Assembly: GCA_030433115.1 (NCBI GenBank)
Contig: JAUILH010000020.1
Span: 1 to 42,755 of the forward strand
Reading direction: 5' to 3'
Source: Bacteroidia bacterium
Lineage (GTDB): Bacteria > Bacteroidota > Bacteroidia > Flavobacteriales_D > JAUILH01
Length of the DNA: 42,755 bases
Shown one piece after another: positions 1 through 8,569 of this stretch. The position numbers and the translations under genes were made by a program. The notes beneath the pieces were generated by a model, which saw nothing but the letters and a program-made list of their open reading frames with translations, did no database searches and had not been told where the DNA came from. Numbering within the stretch: position 1 is the first letter of the stretch; every line of letters begins with the position of its first letter.

Positions 1-738
1 GATGGCTTCCGGCGTATCATCCACAATAATCTCAACACCAGTAGCAGATTCAAGTGCCCGGATATTTCGACCTTCACGTCCGATGATTCGACCTTTAATT
101 TCATCACTTTCGATATTAAAGACAGAGACTGAGTTTTCGATGGCATGCTCAGTAGCCACTCTCTGAATGGTTTGAATGACAATTTTCTTAGCTTGTTTGC
201 CGGCTTCCAGTCTGGCCTCATCTGCAATGTCCTTGATGTATGACATGGCATCAGTTCTGGCCTCATCCTTAAGAGCTTCTACCAACTGCACCTTTGCTTC
301 ATCTTGCGAATATCCGGAGATTTTTTCAAGCTCATTGACATTCTTCCTGTAAGCCTTTTCCAGTTCACCTTGTTTCTTATTGACTACGTCAAGCTGGTCA
401 TTCAGATTTTGCTTGATCGAGTCTAGTTTCCTTTCTTTTCGCTTATTCTCTTCAATCTGTTGAGACAATTTTTTATCGCGTGCCTTGAGTCGATCTTCAT
501 TGGACTGCATCTTTCTGTTGCGCTCATTGATCGATTTTTCATGCTCTTCTTTTAGCTGCAAGAACTTCTCTTTGGCTTGAAGAATTTTATCTTTTTTGAT
601 GGCCTCCGCCTCTTTGGTTGCTGCTTTAATTGCCGCTTCCTTTTTCCGTTTCAACATAGAATTTAACACGCCCCAAACGGTTACACCGCCTATGACAAAT
701 CCAATTGCTATGCCAACCACAATACTCATCGTGTCCAT
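1..738 (-). CDS. rny: Ribonuclease Y, N-terminal part (truncated by window edge)
   Basis: RNase Y is a membrane-anchored endoribonuclease that starts mRNA decay. Only the first 246 codons are in the window; the rest of the KH domain and the catalytic HD domain lie beyond base 1. Visible are a short N-terminal membrane segment (about residues 4-26, rich in V, I and G), a long charged coiled coil (about 30-180) and the beginning of a KH domain with the motif GRIIGREGRNIRALE followed by EIIVDDTPEAI at the edge. This order is diagnostic of the family. The start is ATG at 738; a second in-frame ATG at 729 is possible. It lies 24 bases downstream of zapA in the same direction and is probably co-transcribed with it. 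Identification is firm; only completeness is unknown. Confidence 0.95.
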   Translation of the reverse strand, partial: MDTMSIVVGIAIGFVIGGVTVWGVLNSMLKRKKEAAIKAATKEAEAIKKDKILQAKEKFLQLKEEHEKSINERNRKMQSNEDRLKARDKKLSQQIEENKRKERKLDSIKQNLNDQLDVVNKKQGELEKAYRKNVNELEKISGYSQDEAKVQLVEALKDEARTDAMSYIKDIADEARLEAGKQAKKIVIQTIQRVATEHAIENSVSVFNIESDEIKGRIIGREGRNIRALESATGVEIIVDDTPEAI

Positions 739-762
739 AACATTTATTTTATTAGCGGGAAA

Positions 763-1047
763 CTACTCGGCTAAAAGCTTATCTAACTGATCATTGATAT
801 TGGACAGTTCACTTTCTATTTCACTGTAATCTGGCTCGGGCGCTTCAGCTGTGCTTTTTGTAGCAATTTGCAGACATGTCATTGCCAGCAAATCCTGCAT
901 ATCTTTCACAGCATAACTGTCTTGAAGTACCTTAATAGATTCATTGATATTCTTAGCTGCACGACGAATCACTTCCTCTTCATCCCTTTTGATCGTGAGG
1001 GGATATGTTCTTCCTCCAATAATCAACTTTATAGATAATTCGCTCAT
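763..1047 (-). CDS. zapA: Cell division protein ZapA
   Basis: This 94-residue protein matches ZapA, a cytoplasmic factor that binds FtsZ and bundles its filaments at the division ring. The N-terminal half has the family pattern (IKLIIGGRTYPLTIKRDEE, then a helix with RRAAKNINESI), followed by a coiled-coil dimerisation helix containing LLAMTCLQIA. The length is normal. It starts six bases after the stop of the coiled-coil gene at 1054-1356 and is followed by rny, so the three form one transcription unit. The gene order coiled-coil protein, zapA, rny is, from general knowledge, common in Bacteroidota. Confidence 0.92.
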   Translation of the reverse strand: MSELSIKLIIGGRTYPLTIKRDEEEVIRRAAKNINESIKVLQDSYAVKDMQDLLAMTCLQIATKSTAEAPEPDYSEIESELSNINDQLDKLLAE

Positions 1048-1053
1048 GCGTTC

Positions 1054-1356
1054 TTAACCGTTTAAAAGTGCAATGCACTTATCAATTTCCCTTACCAACT
1101 CATTGATCTTCAATTTTGTCTCCGTCACAGCTTCTCCTCCTCCTGACAATGAATTGGCCATTCTTAATTTTCCGTTCTCCTCTTCTAACTTTTCTATTTC
1201 ATGTTGTTTTGAGTCTAACTGCTCAGACAAATCACCAATCATTTTTTTAAGGGTCAACTTTTCCTCTTCCGCTTTTTCTGTTCGCTGGTTAAGAAGTTCA
1301 ATCTTCTCGGAAATGTTTTGGATTATGGGACTTAATTTGCTCATTAGATTATTCAA
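1054..1356 (-). CDS. Small coiled-coil protein upstream of zapA
   Basis: A 100-residue protein of unknown function that is almost entirely predicted coiled coil: heptad-like, Glu/Lys/Leu-rich sequence runs from about residue 5 to 70, followed by a Gly-rich break (SLSGGGEA) and a second helix ending in REIDKCIALLNG. There is no signal peptide or membrane segment, so it is cytoplasmic. It is the first gene of the zapA operon, directly behind a near-consensus promoter. Start is ATG at 1356; a second in-frame ATG at 1344 is possible and would give a 16-base or longer leader. Size, coiled-coil nature and position next to zapA suggest a division-ring partner analogous to ZapB, but that is inference and I see no sequence match. 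Confidence 0.8.
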   Translation of the reverse strand: MNNLMSKLSPIIQNISEKIELLNQRTEKAEEEKLTLKKMIGDLSEQLDSKQHEIEKLEEENGKLRMANSLSGGGEAVTETKLKINELVREIDKCIALLNG

Positions 1357-1365
1357 TCAACTCTA

Positions 1366-1396
1366 CAAATTTAAGAGAGCTTCCCGGCTTTTCAAA
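1366..1396 (-). promoter_or_regulatory. Consensus Bacteroidota promoter of the zapA operon
   Basis: Read on the minus strand, TTTG (1393-1396) is followed by exactly 19 bases and then TAAATTTG (1366-1373). This matches the Bacteroidota housekeeping consensus TTTG-N19-TAnnTTTG at every defined position. The -7 box ends nine bases before the ATG at 1356, so the predicted transcript has only a few leader bases. Confidence 0.75.
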
Positions 1397-1459
1397 TTTT
1401 TAACCTCATAATGTTTAAAGACCAGAAGGGGTGTATGTTTTAGGGCTTTCTTTTGAGTG

Positions 1460-1467
1460 TATTTTTG
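1460..1467 (+). promoter_or_regulatory. Putative -7 promoter box of the M23 peptidase gene
   Basis: TATTTTTG fits TAnnTTTG and ends exactly four bases before the ATG at 1472. No good -33 TTTG is visible at the usual distance. The same four-base spacing recurs before several genes in this window, which is the main reason to believe it; it would give a leaderless transcript. Confidence 0.45.
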
Positions 1468-1471
1468 ATAC

Positions 1472-3226
1472 ATGATTCATAGTCAATTATTCTCAAGACT
1501 CAACTTTCTCAAGTGTTTAAGTGCAATAGGTATGATTGTGTTAAACCTATCCCCCATTTGTAAACATAGTTATGCACAAGATGGTCTCGAAAAAGGTTAT
1601 TTTAGGTCTCCATTGGACATTTCTCTCTTTTTATCAGGAAATTTTGGTGAAATGAGGACCAATCATTTTCATACTGGACTTGATATTAAAACTGCTGGTG
1701 TTGAAGGTCAAAAAGTACGTGCCTCTGCCGATGGGTTTGTATCGAGAATAAAGAAGAGTCCGTGGGGTTACGGCAATGTTTTGTATGTGGAGCATCCCAA
1801 CGGATACACCACGGTTTATGCACATTTAAGCAAATTCAACAAAGACATTGAAGCTTTTTACAAATCGGCTCAAAAGAAGAAGAAAACGTACAGTTTAGAT
1901 TTATACCCTGGTCCGAGCATGCTACCAGTCAAAAAAGGAGATCTCATCGCCTTGAGTGGTAATTCGGGCAGTTCAGGTGGTCCACATTTGCATTTTGAAA
2001 TTCGCGAGACCAAAACAGAGAATCCGCTGAACCCTTTATTGTATGGTTTTGATATAAAGGACAACATCCCGCCACGAATTCAGGGCATTCGCGTTTACAG
2101 TTTTCCTAATGACAGCATGGCAGGAAAGGCAAAAAGAAGTCATGCAGTAATTCCCTCGGCTGGCACCTATAAACTCAGAAATGAGGAGACCATTAACCTA
2201 CTTGGATATGGCACTTATGGATTGGCAGTCCACACCACTGATATGCTCAATGGTTCCGGGAATATTTGTGGGGTCTTCAACATTAAATTATATCTGGACA
2301 ATGAGCTGATATATGAACACGTGATGGATGGACTTGATTTTTATACTAATCGATACATGAATTCACATACAGACTATGCTTTATTTCGTGAAAGCAAAAA
2401 GAGTTATCACAAATGTTTCAATGACCCTAACAACAAACTGGAAATCTATGAAACTGTTAAAAACAGAGGACTTTTTGAGATCAATGATCTAAAAGTTCAC
2501 AAGGTGCGTTATGAGATTAGGGATGTGCATGGTAATCTTTCTAAACTCAATTTTACCATCCAAAACAAGCAGGATTCGAAGGTTGAAACGGTGCCTTTAC
2601 CAGCGGATCACATCAAATGTTGTTCTGCAAGTGAATATATTCAATCTAACATTCAATATTTCTTTCCGGAGGGCACTGTGTACAACAACACCCCAATTGA
2701 CTACTCTGTTTCTGAGGCTGGCAGCAAGTGGATTCATAGCCCTAAGCATCACATCAATTCGACCTCCATTCCTGTGCAACAGTATTACACAATAAACATT
2801 AAATCTGATGTTCCGGAAGAATTGGGTGACAAGGCCGTAGTTGTTGAAGAAGACAGGGGTAGGTTATATGCGCAAGGTGGTCGCTATAAAAACGGCTGGG
2901 TAAAGGCACGTGTTCGCTCATTTGGCACACACTACGTGATGCTGGACACGGTACCTCCTCTGATCAATTTCACCAATGTTTATGAAGGACGCAGATTCAG
3001 TTCACGTACTATGTACATCACCGCACCAGACAATCTTTCGGGAACCAAAGATTATAACGCTTTTATTAATGACAACTGGGCTCCGGCAGAGTACAATTCC
3101 AAAAAAGGTCGGTATGAGATCAAGATGAGTGACATTTCTCTGCCTACAGGTGACTATACTTTGCGGTTTGAAGCTAAGGATGAGCGAGGAAATTATAGCT
3201 CCAAGCAAGTCAACTTCACACGTTAA
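1472..3226 (+). CDS. Secreted M23-family metallopeptidase
   Basis: This 584-residue exported protein carries an M23 (LytM-type) zinc peptidase domain, a fold that cleaves peptidoglycan cross-bridges or stems. The signal peptide ends near residue 35 (HSYAQ). The domain begins soon after: zinc ligands are visible as HFHTGLD (H67, D71) and the PHLHFE motif (H172, H174), with H118 in VYAHLS. All expected catalytic residues are present, so it should be active. An insertion of about 30 residues (about 124-155) separates the central strands. The remaining 400 residues look like beta-sandwich domains (VPPLINFTNVYEG, SGTKDYNAFINDNW) and may mediate binding. It is convergent with DUF4403, with their ends overlapping by four bases. 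The ATG at 1472 is preceded by a TAnnTTTG box; M21 is an alternative start. Confidence 0.9.
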   Translation: MIHSQLFSRLNFLKCLSAIGMIVLNLSPICKHSYAQDGLEKGYFRSPLDISLFLSGNFGEMRTNHFHTGLDIKTAGVEGQKVRASADGFVSRIKKSPWGYGNVLYVEHPNGYTTVYAHLSKFNKDIEAFYKSAQKKKKTYSLDLYPGPSMLPVKKGDLIALSGNSGSSGGPHLHFEIRETKTENPLNPLLYGFDIKDNIPPRIQGIRVYSFPNDSMAGKAKRSHAVIPSAGTYKLRNEETINLLGYGTYGLAVHTTDMLNGSGNICGVFNIKLYLDNELIYEHVMDGLDFYTNRYMNSHTDYALFRESKKSYHKCFNDPNNKLEIYETVKNRGLFEINDLKVHKVRYEIRDVHGNLSKLNFTIQNKQDSKVETVPLPADHIKCCSASEYIQSNIQYFFPEGTVYNNTPIDYSVSEAGSKWIHSPKHHINSTSIPVQQYYTINIKSDVPEELGDKAVVVEEDRGRLYAQGGRYKNGWVKARVRSFGTHYVMLDTVPPLINFTNVYEGRRFSSRTMYITAPDNLSGTKDYNAFINDNWAPAEYNSKKGRYEIKMSDISLPTGDYTLRFEAKDERGNYSSKQVNFTR

Positions 3227-4680
3227 TATCGACGAGTGAGGTCAATATAGAAAGGATTTAATTCCCCCATTAATTTGGTGGTAACTGTAATTCCTGAAGC
3301 CCCCATATGAAACCCGTGCAAATCCATTTCGCTTAAGCTCCCTTTAATGGTACCAAATTCATTTTTGTAACCTTTCTTCAAGTAAGCATCTATCTGCTTC
3401 TGGTAGTTCATCAGTTGCGGTTTCAAATCAAATTGCAAGTCGGACAAGACCTTTTTATAATGCGTTTTATTGGCCATTACTTCCAAACCATAGTTTAATA
3501 AAACGTTGTTGGTTTCTGCGTCTACATCATAAGACTTCACTTTCAAGGTATAATCGTTCTCCACCAATTCAATCTCCGCTCTCACATAAATCCAACCTCT
3601 GGCTCTTTTGACCTTTTTGGCGACACCGTCTACCCTAAATCCCACAATCAACTCATTCTTCTGAGAGCCATAAATTCTGACCTCTTTAAGTTTCATGAAC
3701 CGCTTACCTTGATAGTTTATGACATAATCATGATACTTTCGATTGATATATTCCTCTAGGTAATCATAACTGATATAACTTGGAACTGTACACTGATAAT
3801 AGCCATCTTTTCTTGAGGTAGAAATCGGTTCAGGGAGCTTTTTTTTGACTGATTTTGGTGGTACGGTGCTATCGATTCTGGTAGCTAAGTTCAGACCTAC
3901 TCCAAACTCTGCATAGTCTTCAGTAAAAGACAATTCTCCAAGAAACACCCTTTTTGGTCTGCTAATTAACCAGGGACTACTTGAAGTAGTGTCCAATCGG
4001 GCATCAGAGTAAAAACCCTTCCAAATAATACTCGCTGTCTTTTCAAGGTTCAACTTATCCAATTCAGACTGGATGCTATTTTCAATCCTTGATCTAGACT
4101 GATTGATTTGTTTTTCAATGCTCTCATCAACCATACCTGTAACCGGGACACTGATGCTGCACATGTTTTTATTGACAGGCCAACCAATGTATTTACATGC
4201 TTGCATTTCAGCATGATCAACATGATTGTCCATCTTTAGTTTGGTTTTCAAGCGATAGTTGTCCAATGACAAATTCGGATATAAATTGATGGCACCGGAT
4301 AGGCTATTGATATTAGCACTCACGCCGGCAGTCCTTCCGGATACTGTGATTCCGAGTACCCCACTCGCAATTCCATTCAGGTAATCAATGTTATATGACA
4401 ACTGATCATGCCTAATTTTAGGATTAAGATTTCCCAGGTGAACGGTGTACCTTCCTTCCTTGATATCAGGAATTGATCCAGAATACTTGTTGGGCAAATT
4501 CTCCTGTATAAGCGCGGATAGCTCCCCCATCCCAATTCTAATAGGCACAAATATGTACGAAATGGCGGAAGGATTCCTAAAAGTAGTATTCGATTTTTTG
4601 GGAGGCGCGGTATTCAGCCTTTGTGCTTCACCTAGCACATGGATCAATACAAAAAACATCAACAACAGACTTCTCTTCAC
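3223..4680 (-). CDS. DUF4403 family exported protein
   Basis: A 485-residue protein with an N-terminal signal peptide (hydrophobic LLLMFFVLIHVLG, cleavage near EAQ at about residue 19-20). The sequence pattern fits DUF4403, a Bacteroidota family whose function is not established: an early ISYIFVPIRIGMGELSALIQ segment, alternating beta strands throughout, and a repeated second half with IKGSLSEMDLHGF near the end. The two halves resemble a duplicated lipid-binding-like beta domain, but that is inference. The start is GTG at 4680, supported by the signal peptide and by a near-consensus TAAATTGG box four bases upstream. It is divergent from the L,D-transpeptidase-like gene and convergent with the M23 peptidase. 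Family assignment is from memory of the pattern. Confidence 0.8.
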   Translation of the reverse strand: MKRSLLLMFFVLIHVLGEAQRLNTAPPKKSNTTFRNPSAISYIFVPIRIGMGELSALIQENLPNKYSGSIPDIKEGRYTVHLGNLNPKIRHDQLSYNIDYLNGIASGVLGITVSGRTAGVSANINSLSGAINLYPNLSLDNYRLKTKLKMDNHVDHAEMQACKYIGWPVNKNMCSISVPVTGMVDESIEKQINQSRSRIENSIQSELDKLNLEKTASIIWKGFYSDARLDTTSSSPWLISRPKRVFLGELSFTEDYAEFGVGLNLATRIDSTVPPKSVKKKLPEPISTSRKDGYYQCTVPSYISYDYLEEYINRKYHDYVINYQGKRFMKLKEVRIYGSQKNELIVGFRVDGVAKKVKRARGWIYVRAEIELVENDYTLKVKSYDVDAETNNVLLNYGLEVMANKTHYKKVLSDLQFDLKPQLMNYQKQIDAYLKKGYKNEFGTIKGSLSEMDLHGFHMGASGITVTTKLMGELNPFYIDLTRRY

Positions 4681-4684
4681 GGCA

Positions 4685-4692
4685 CCAATTTA
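4685..4692 (-). promoter_or_regulatory. Possible -7 box before the DUF4403 gene
   Basis: On the minus strand TAAATTGG lies exactly four bases before the GTG at 4680. It matches TAnnTTTG except for one base. No clear -33 element is seen. It is included because the spacing equals that of the exact matches elsewhere in the window. Confidence 0.3.
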
Positions 4693-4756
4693 CACAGTAT
4701 TTTCTGTTAAATTATCCTAAAAAGTTCCAATTCCCGGCTTTTGCATTTAACTTACT

Positions 4757-5839
4757 GTGAAAATGTATCTCTATATATTCTTATTATATTTTTTGCTTTC
4801 TTGTTCTGTTGATGATCAGACTGAAAACATTGCTACAGAACAGCCTGTAAAGGTTGAGCAGGCTTTTGAGGAGAACAATCGTGCTGAAGATGCTGATACT
4901 GACCAAGCCACCCTTCAACCACCTCTCGAGTTTTTTAGTCCCTTGTTAAATGGCCAATTCTCCAATTGCTTCTCTAAACGTGTAGTTTTATCTTCTGACT
5001 TCAAAGAAGGTCTTGCTGTTTATGAGCTTTCGGATTCCATTGTATTATCTCCCGGAAAAGGCGTGGTATCTCAAGTATCAAATGGGCGCATTCAAATGCG
5101 TTTCCAGTATATTGAGAATGGATCCATCATGACCTACAATTTATCTATCCATCACATTGATAGCCACCTTGATTTAGGAGATACAATATATACCTCAGAC
5201 ACTATTGGGTTCGCACGAGTTCACGAAAACAACTTCCAAATTGCAGCAGATTCGTGGACCAATTCTTCTTTCAATCCTGGAAAATGGCCTTTAACAAATC
5301 TGCATCAACAAAAGGACTTCATGCTGCCTGAAAATATTAAAAATCTCATCGTCATTGAAAAGACTGATTACCATTTCTGGTATTTTTTGAATGGACAACT
5401 GGTTCACGATTTCCCAATTGCCTTAGGACAAGATCCGCTTGGGCATAAAGTGCAGCAAGGCGACAACAAAACACCTGAGGGACTCTACACCATTGTTGAA
5501 AAAATGAAAGGTCCTTTTAACTCTCCCACGGGTCCATGGCTGGGTAATTCCTGGTTTAGGTTGAATTACCCTAATAAATGGGATGCTGAAACAGGCTACA
5601 AAAACGGCTTGATTACCAAAGCTCAAAAAGATGCCATTGTTAGGGCTTTTAATGCAAACAGGGACACTCCAAACAACACAAAATTAGGAGGGCATATTGG
5701 CATTCATGGTTGGAATGGCGATTGGTATGAGTACAGCACACATGATGTGACATGGGGTTGCGTATCCATGAGGAATCATCAGATTGATGAGATTTATGAT
5801 GAGATTCCGGTGGGGACGAAGGTGTTTATTTTACCTTAA
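4757..5839 (+). CDS. L,D-transpeptidase (YkuD) lipoprotein with M23-like N-terminal region
   Basis: A 360-residue lipoprotein (signal MKMYLYIFLLYFLLSC, lipobox LLSC). The C-terminal third is a YkuD catalytic domain, the fold of enzymes that make 3-3 peptidoglycan cross-links or attach proteins to peptidoglycan: GIHGWNG supplies H317 and THDVTWGCVSM supplies the nucleophile C335, with the expected spacing. A Trp precedes the Gly-Cys where His is common. Residues about 60-180 look like a degenerate M23/biotinyl-lipoyl-like fold (SPGKGVVSQVSNG, then a YNLSIHHIDSHLDLGDTIY segment ending in DTIGFA), but the zinc motifs HxxxD and HxH are missing. This part is probably non-catalytic. The gene overlaps the end of the convergent gene at 5826 by 14 bases. 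Confidence 0.85.
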   Translation: MKMYLYIFLLYFLLSCSVDDQTENIATEQPVKVEQAFEENNRAEDADTDQATLQPPLEFFSPLLNGQFSNCFSKRVVLSSDFKEGLAVYELSDSIVLSPGKGVVSQVSNGRIQMRFQYIENGSIMTYNLSIHHIDSHLDLGDTIYTSDTIGFARVHENNFQIAADSWTNSSFNPGKWPLTNLHQQKDFMLPENIKNLIVIEKTDYHFWYFLNGQLVHDFPIALGQDPLGHKVQQGDNKTPEGLYTIVEKMKGPFNSPTGPWLGNSWFRLNYPNKWDAETGYKNGLITKAQKDAIVRAFNANRDTPNNTKLGGHIGIHGWNGDWYEYSTHDVTWGCVSMRNHQIDEIYDEIPVGTKVFILP

Positions 5840-6338
5840 GTAAATTCTTGAATGGTGAGTGACTCTCTAACTCAAATTTCCCTATTTTGTTGAGGATAAA
5901 TCTTTCCTTAGGAATGCTTTTGTCCTCATCATGAAAATAGAATCTGACCTCTCCCTCCGAATCAATAATGTGTTGATCAAGCATATCTATTCCTTCATTA
6001 AAAGCAATGTCAGATTCACTGAGGTTTTTGAGTACTTCACCGTAATTCAAATTTGTTTTCAACCACAAAGCCTCAAAACTATACCTGAGCCATTTACATG
6101 GAAGGATATTAGGTTGAATCATTACTCCATTGAGAACCATTTGTCTATCGCATGGCTTAAAGTAGAATTCTACCATACCGTATTTTAAAAGACTGATTCT
6201 TTTATCTTTTTTCGAGATGGTTAAAAAGCAATTTGACTTACCAAATTTCTTGATGAACTGAGCCTGCTCAATGCCAAACGGTGCTGATTTAAATTCACCA
6301 TTCTTCAAGAAATCTATCAGGTTTTCAGCTTGTTTCAT
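5826..6338 (-). CDS. Uncharacterised 170-residue cytoplasmic protein
   Basis: I do not recognise this protein with confidence. It has no signal peptide or membrane segment. It shows mixed alpha/beta character with a strand pair RISLLKYGMVEFYF, then a hydrophobic strand, a helix (GEVLKNLSESD) and a strand EGEVRFYFHDED. The pattern of a regulatory-looking helix, LLKYGxVEFxF and a closing strand resembles small proteins that occur beside polymorphic toxins in other bacteria, but no toxin is present here. The start is taken as ATG at 6338, two bases after the stop of the upstream OmpA-like gene; a GTG at 6344 would overlap that stop. It is the last gene of the T9SS-type operon and overlaps the convergent YkuD gene by 14 bases. 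Confidence 0.7.
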   Translation of the reverse strand: MKQAENLIDFLKNGEFKSAPFGIEQAQFIKKFGKSNCFLTISKKDKRISLLKYGMVEFYFKPCDRQMVLNGVMIQPNILPCKWLRYSFEALWLKTNLNYGEVLKNLSESDIAFNEGIDMLDQHIIDSEGEVRFYFHDEDKSIPKERFILNKIGKFELESHSPFKNLLKVK

Positions 6339-6340
6339 CT

Positions 6341-8569
6341 TCACTCTTCGATCACCACGTCTGCCGTTACACTTAGCACCTTTTCTTTGGGAAAACCGTT
6401 GTTCTTGATTATGAAGGAATACATATTTTTCCCAGATTGTTCAGACGGATCAAATTCTACTCGAATTGTACTTTTTTCACCGGGTTTCAACGTAACCTTT
6501 TCAAAATCGATCGTTACACATTCACAACTACTTATTGCGCTTTCAATGGTTAAATCTTCCTGACCTGTATTCTCATAAGTGAAAGTGTGCTCCAATTTGT
6601 CTGGTTGGTTGAGCACACCGAAATCGTGCACTTCTTTATCAAAGTGAATTTCTGCATAGGTGCTGTCTGATTCATTCTTAATCTGAACACTTTGGATTTC
6701 AATTTTTCTTTCCTGGGCGGCTTTTCTGCTGTAAACCGAGTTCTTTTGATCATTAGGGTTATCGGAAGTGGTTTGATCTGCCGTATATTCTCCGAAAGGA
6801 ATTTGAATAAAACTCAATGAACCACCATCGGGAGACGTCCCTTCAATATATGGTTTGAGTTTGCCATTATCGTAAGATTTCAGGTAATTGATCATGCTGG
6901 AAATTCGTCTGTAAGTCAACTTGACATTGTATTCCGTTTTCGCAAGTGGACTTGCATACCCCTGCACAGTCATTTCAATTTTTTGCCCTTTTTGAAGTTC
7001 CACTAGCAACAGCCTGGTAAAGAGCTCCAAATCTTCAACGCCTTTGTCGACTCTATTGAAGAAAAAATCTTCAATATCGGATCGGGCATCTTCCGCTTTC
7101 TGCCCCTTTAATCCGGCGCTATATTTTTGCTTGTATTCCGGAATCATGTCGTGATACCGGTCGTAAGTGGTCAGGTAATTGAGTGTGGTAAACGTGTCTA
7201 CGGTATTGGGATTGGGACGGTCGTTATGGAAGTATAGGGTCACTGGTAAATGGCGATTCAAATCTTCCAAATCCTGATACTTTTCTTGTTCGGGTTCATC
7301 CTGAGGCAGTTCAACTATATACACGTCATTGCAACAATTGCCGTGAGTTTGTGACAAGCTTCCGGTTCTGTTAGAACTCAATTGAGCTTTGAACAAATCC
7401 ACTTTTTTATAGTAAATGTCGTTTGCCAGCGAATTGACTGGTTTGCCCAGGTTTCTGGGTTTCGAGAATCTACCTCCCATGGAACCATTTGAACTGAAGA
7501 CGTCCATCCCTCCATAGCCATAATGCCATGAGGAGCTGAAATACAATCTTTTTTCAATGATGTTGTAGTATGGGCTGACCTCATCATCTGGTGTATTGAC
7601 AATTTTACCCAGGTTTTTTGGCTGAGAATATTCGTTCCCGTCGTAACGCACCTCCGAGTACCAAATGTCCAGTCCGCCGATGGTGCCTTCTCTATCACTG
7701 CTAAACAGTAAATATTCCTGTCCGTTGTCCTCAAATAAAAATGGCTGGACACTGCTACTCTTATTATCGTTAACTACGCCCAGTTTATCTGGTTTGGTCC
7801 ATTTACCACCTTTGTATCTTGAAATATAGATGTGGCAAGGTTCTTCTTCAATACATCTGGTGAAGTACATACGCTTTCCATCTGCAGAAAAAACCGCTTC
7901 CCCGTTATCTCCAATTGTAGAATTAATGATAGAATCCAATGCCGTGAAATCCGATCCTTCTTTCTTGTAAATCTGGATTCTGTAATCATCGTCCAACACC
8001 ACTTGAGCCTTCGTTTCTCTGGCTTTCATGGATGAAATGAATTGATCTTCTCCGAAAATCAAGGGACTAAACTCGGAATCTTCCGTATTAAATTCAGCTG
8101 GTTTTATTTCCCAATCGGTAGAATCGTTTCTTGATTTATAAGCCCAATTACAGGCTTTCATTTCTTGTTTAGACTTTAAGCCATAATAGCTTTTCGCCTT
8201 TCTACCCAGAACTTTTTTAACCTGTTTCCAGGTAATAATTGCTTCTCGATATAGCCCCAAATTCTTTTGAAGCAAGGCTTTGTAATAAATGCTTTCGGGA
8301 TAGAGCTTACCGTTGCCTTTTTTTGCGACTTTATCATAATAATATAGCGCCTTTTCATAATAATTATAGGCGTATAGGGCGCCCGCATATTTGTTCAAAA
8401 CATCTATGGATGCAGAATCAAATTCCAGTGCTTTTTCGTAGAATGTAATCGCTTGATGGTAGTCTCCAGCATTCATGCATTCTTCGCCATATTTCAAACA
8501 TTGCTTGAGGTTTTGAGCCTGTCCCAAACCAATCCATCCGCACAATATCAACACCAGCAAGCACCTCAT
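6341..8569 (-). CDS. TPR/PD40/OmpA-like/DUF1573 envelope protein (PorE-like)
   Basis: A 742-residue exported protein. Domains in order: signal peptide (MRCLLVLILCGWIGLGQAQ), TPR helices (about 25-125), PD40/WD40-like beta-propeller repeats (about 165-420; FSADGKRMYFTR, LLFSSDREGTIGG, RLYFSSSWHYGYGGMDVF), an OmpA-like segment (about 440-610, with VTLYFHNDRPNPNT and GYASPLAKTEYN) and a C-terminal DUF1573 domain (about 640-740, DFGVLNQPDKLEHTF and SSCECVTIDF). OmpA-like domains bind peptidoglycan; TPR-propeller-OmpA proteins such as PorE link the T9SS to the cell wall. The start is ATG at 8569, which shares one base with the PorP stop (TAATG); the longer TTG-initiated form lacks a good signal peptide. 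The role as a T9SS-linked anchor is inferred from domains and operon. Confidence 0.85.
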   Translation of the reverse strand: MRCLLVLILCGWIGLGQAQNLKQCLKYGEECMNAGDYHQAITFYEKALEFDSASIDVLNKYAGALYAYNYYEKALYYYDKVAKKGNGKLYPESIYYKALLQKNLGLYREAIITWKQVKKVLGRKAKSYYGLKSKQEMKACNWAYKSRNDSTDWEIKPAEFNTEDSEFSPLIFGEDQFISSMKARETKAQVVLDDDYRIQIYKKEGSDFTALDSIINSTIGDNGEAVFSADGKRMYFTRCIEEEPCHIYISRYKGGKWTKPDKLGVVNDNKSSSVQPFLFEDNGQEYLLFSSDREGTIGGLDIWYSEVRYDGNEYSQPKNLGKIVNTPDDEVSPYYNIIEKRLYFSSSWHYGYGGMDVFSSNGSMGGRFSKPRNLGKPVNSLANDIYYKKVDLFKAQLSSNRTGSLSQTHGNCCNDVYIVELPQDEPEQEKYQDLEDLNRHLPVTLYFHNDRPNPNTVDTFTTLNYLTTYDRYHDMIPEYKQKYSAGLKGQKAEDARSDIEDFFFNRVDKGVEDLELFTRLLLVELQKGQKIEMTVQGYASPLAKTEYNVKLTYRRISSMINYLKSYDNGKLKPYIEGTSPDGGSLSFIQIPFGEYTADQTTSDNPNDQKNSVYSRKAAQERKIEIQSVQIKNESDSTYAEIHFDKEVHDFGVLNQPDKLEHTFTYENTGQEDLTIESAISSCECVTIDFEKVTLKPGEKSTIRVEFDPSEQSGKNMYSFIIKNNGFPKEKVLSVTADVVIEE

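Noticed and set aside
1073..1411. 112-codon plus-strand frame opposite the coiled-coil gene
   Set aside because: It is a Ser/Phe-rich mirror of a real coding strand and overlaps the zapA operon promoter.
1357..1471. A 6S RNA or other structured RNA beside zapA
   Set aside because: The gap of 115 bases is too short for 6S RNA and no long stem is visible.
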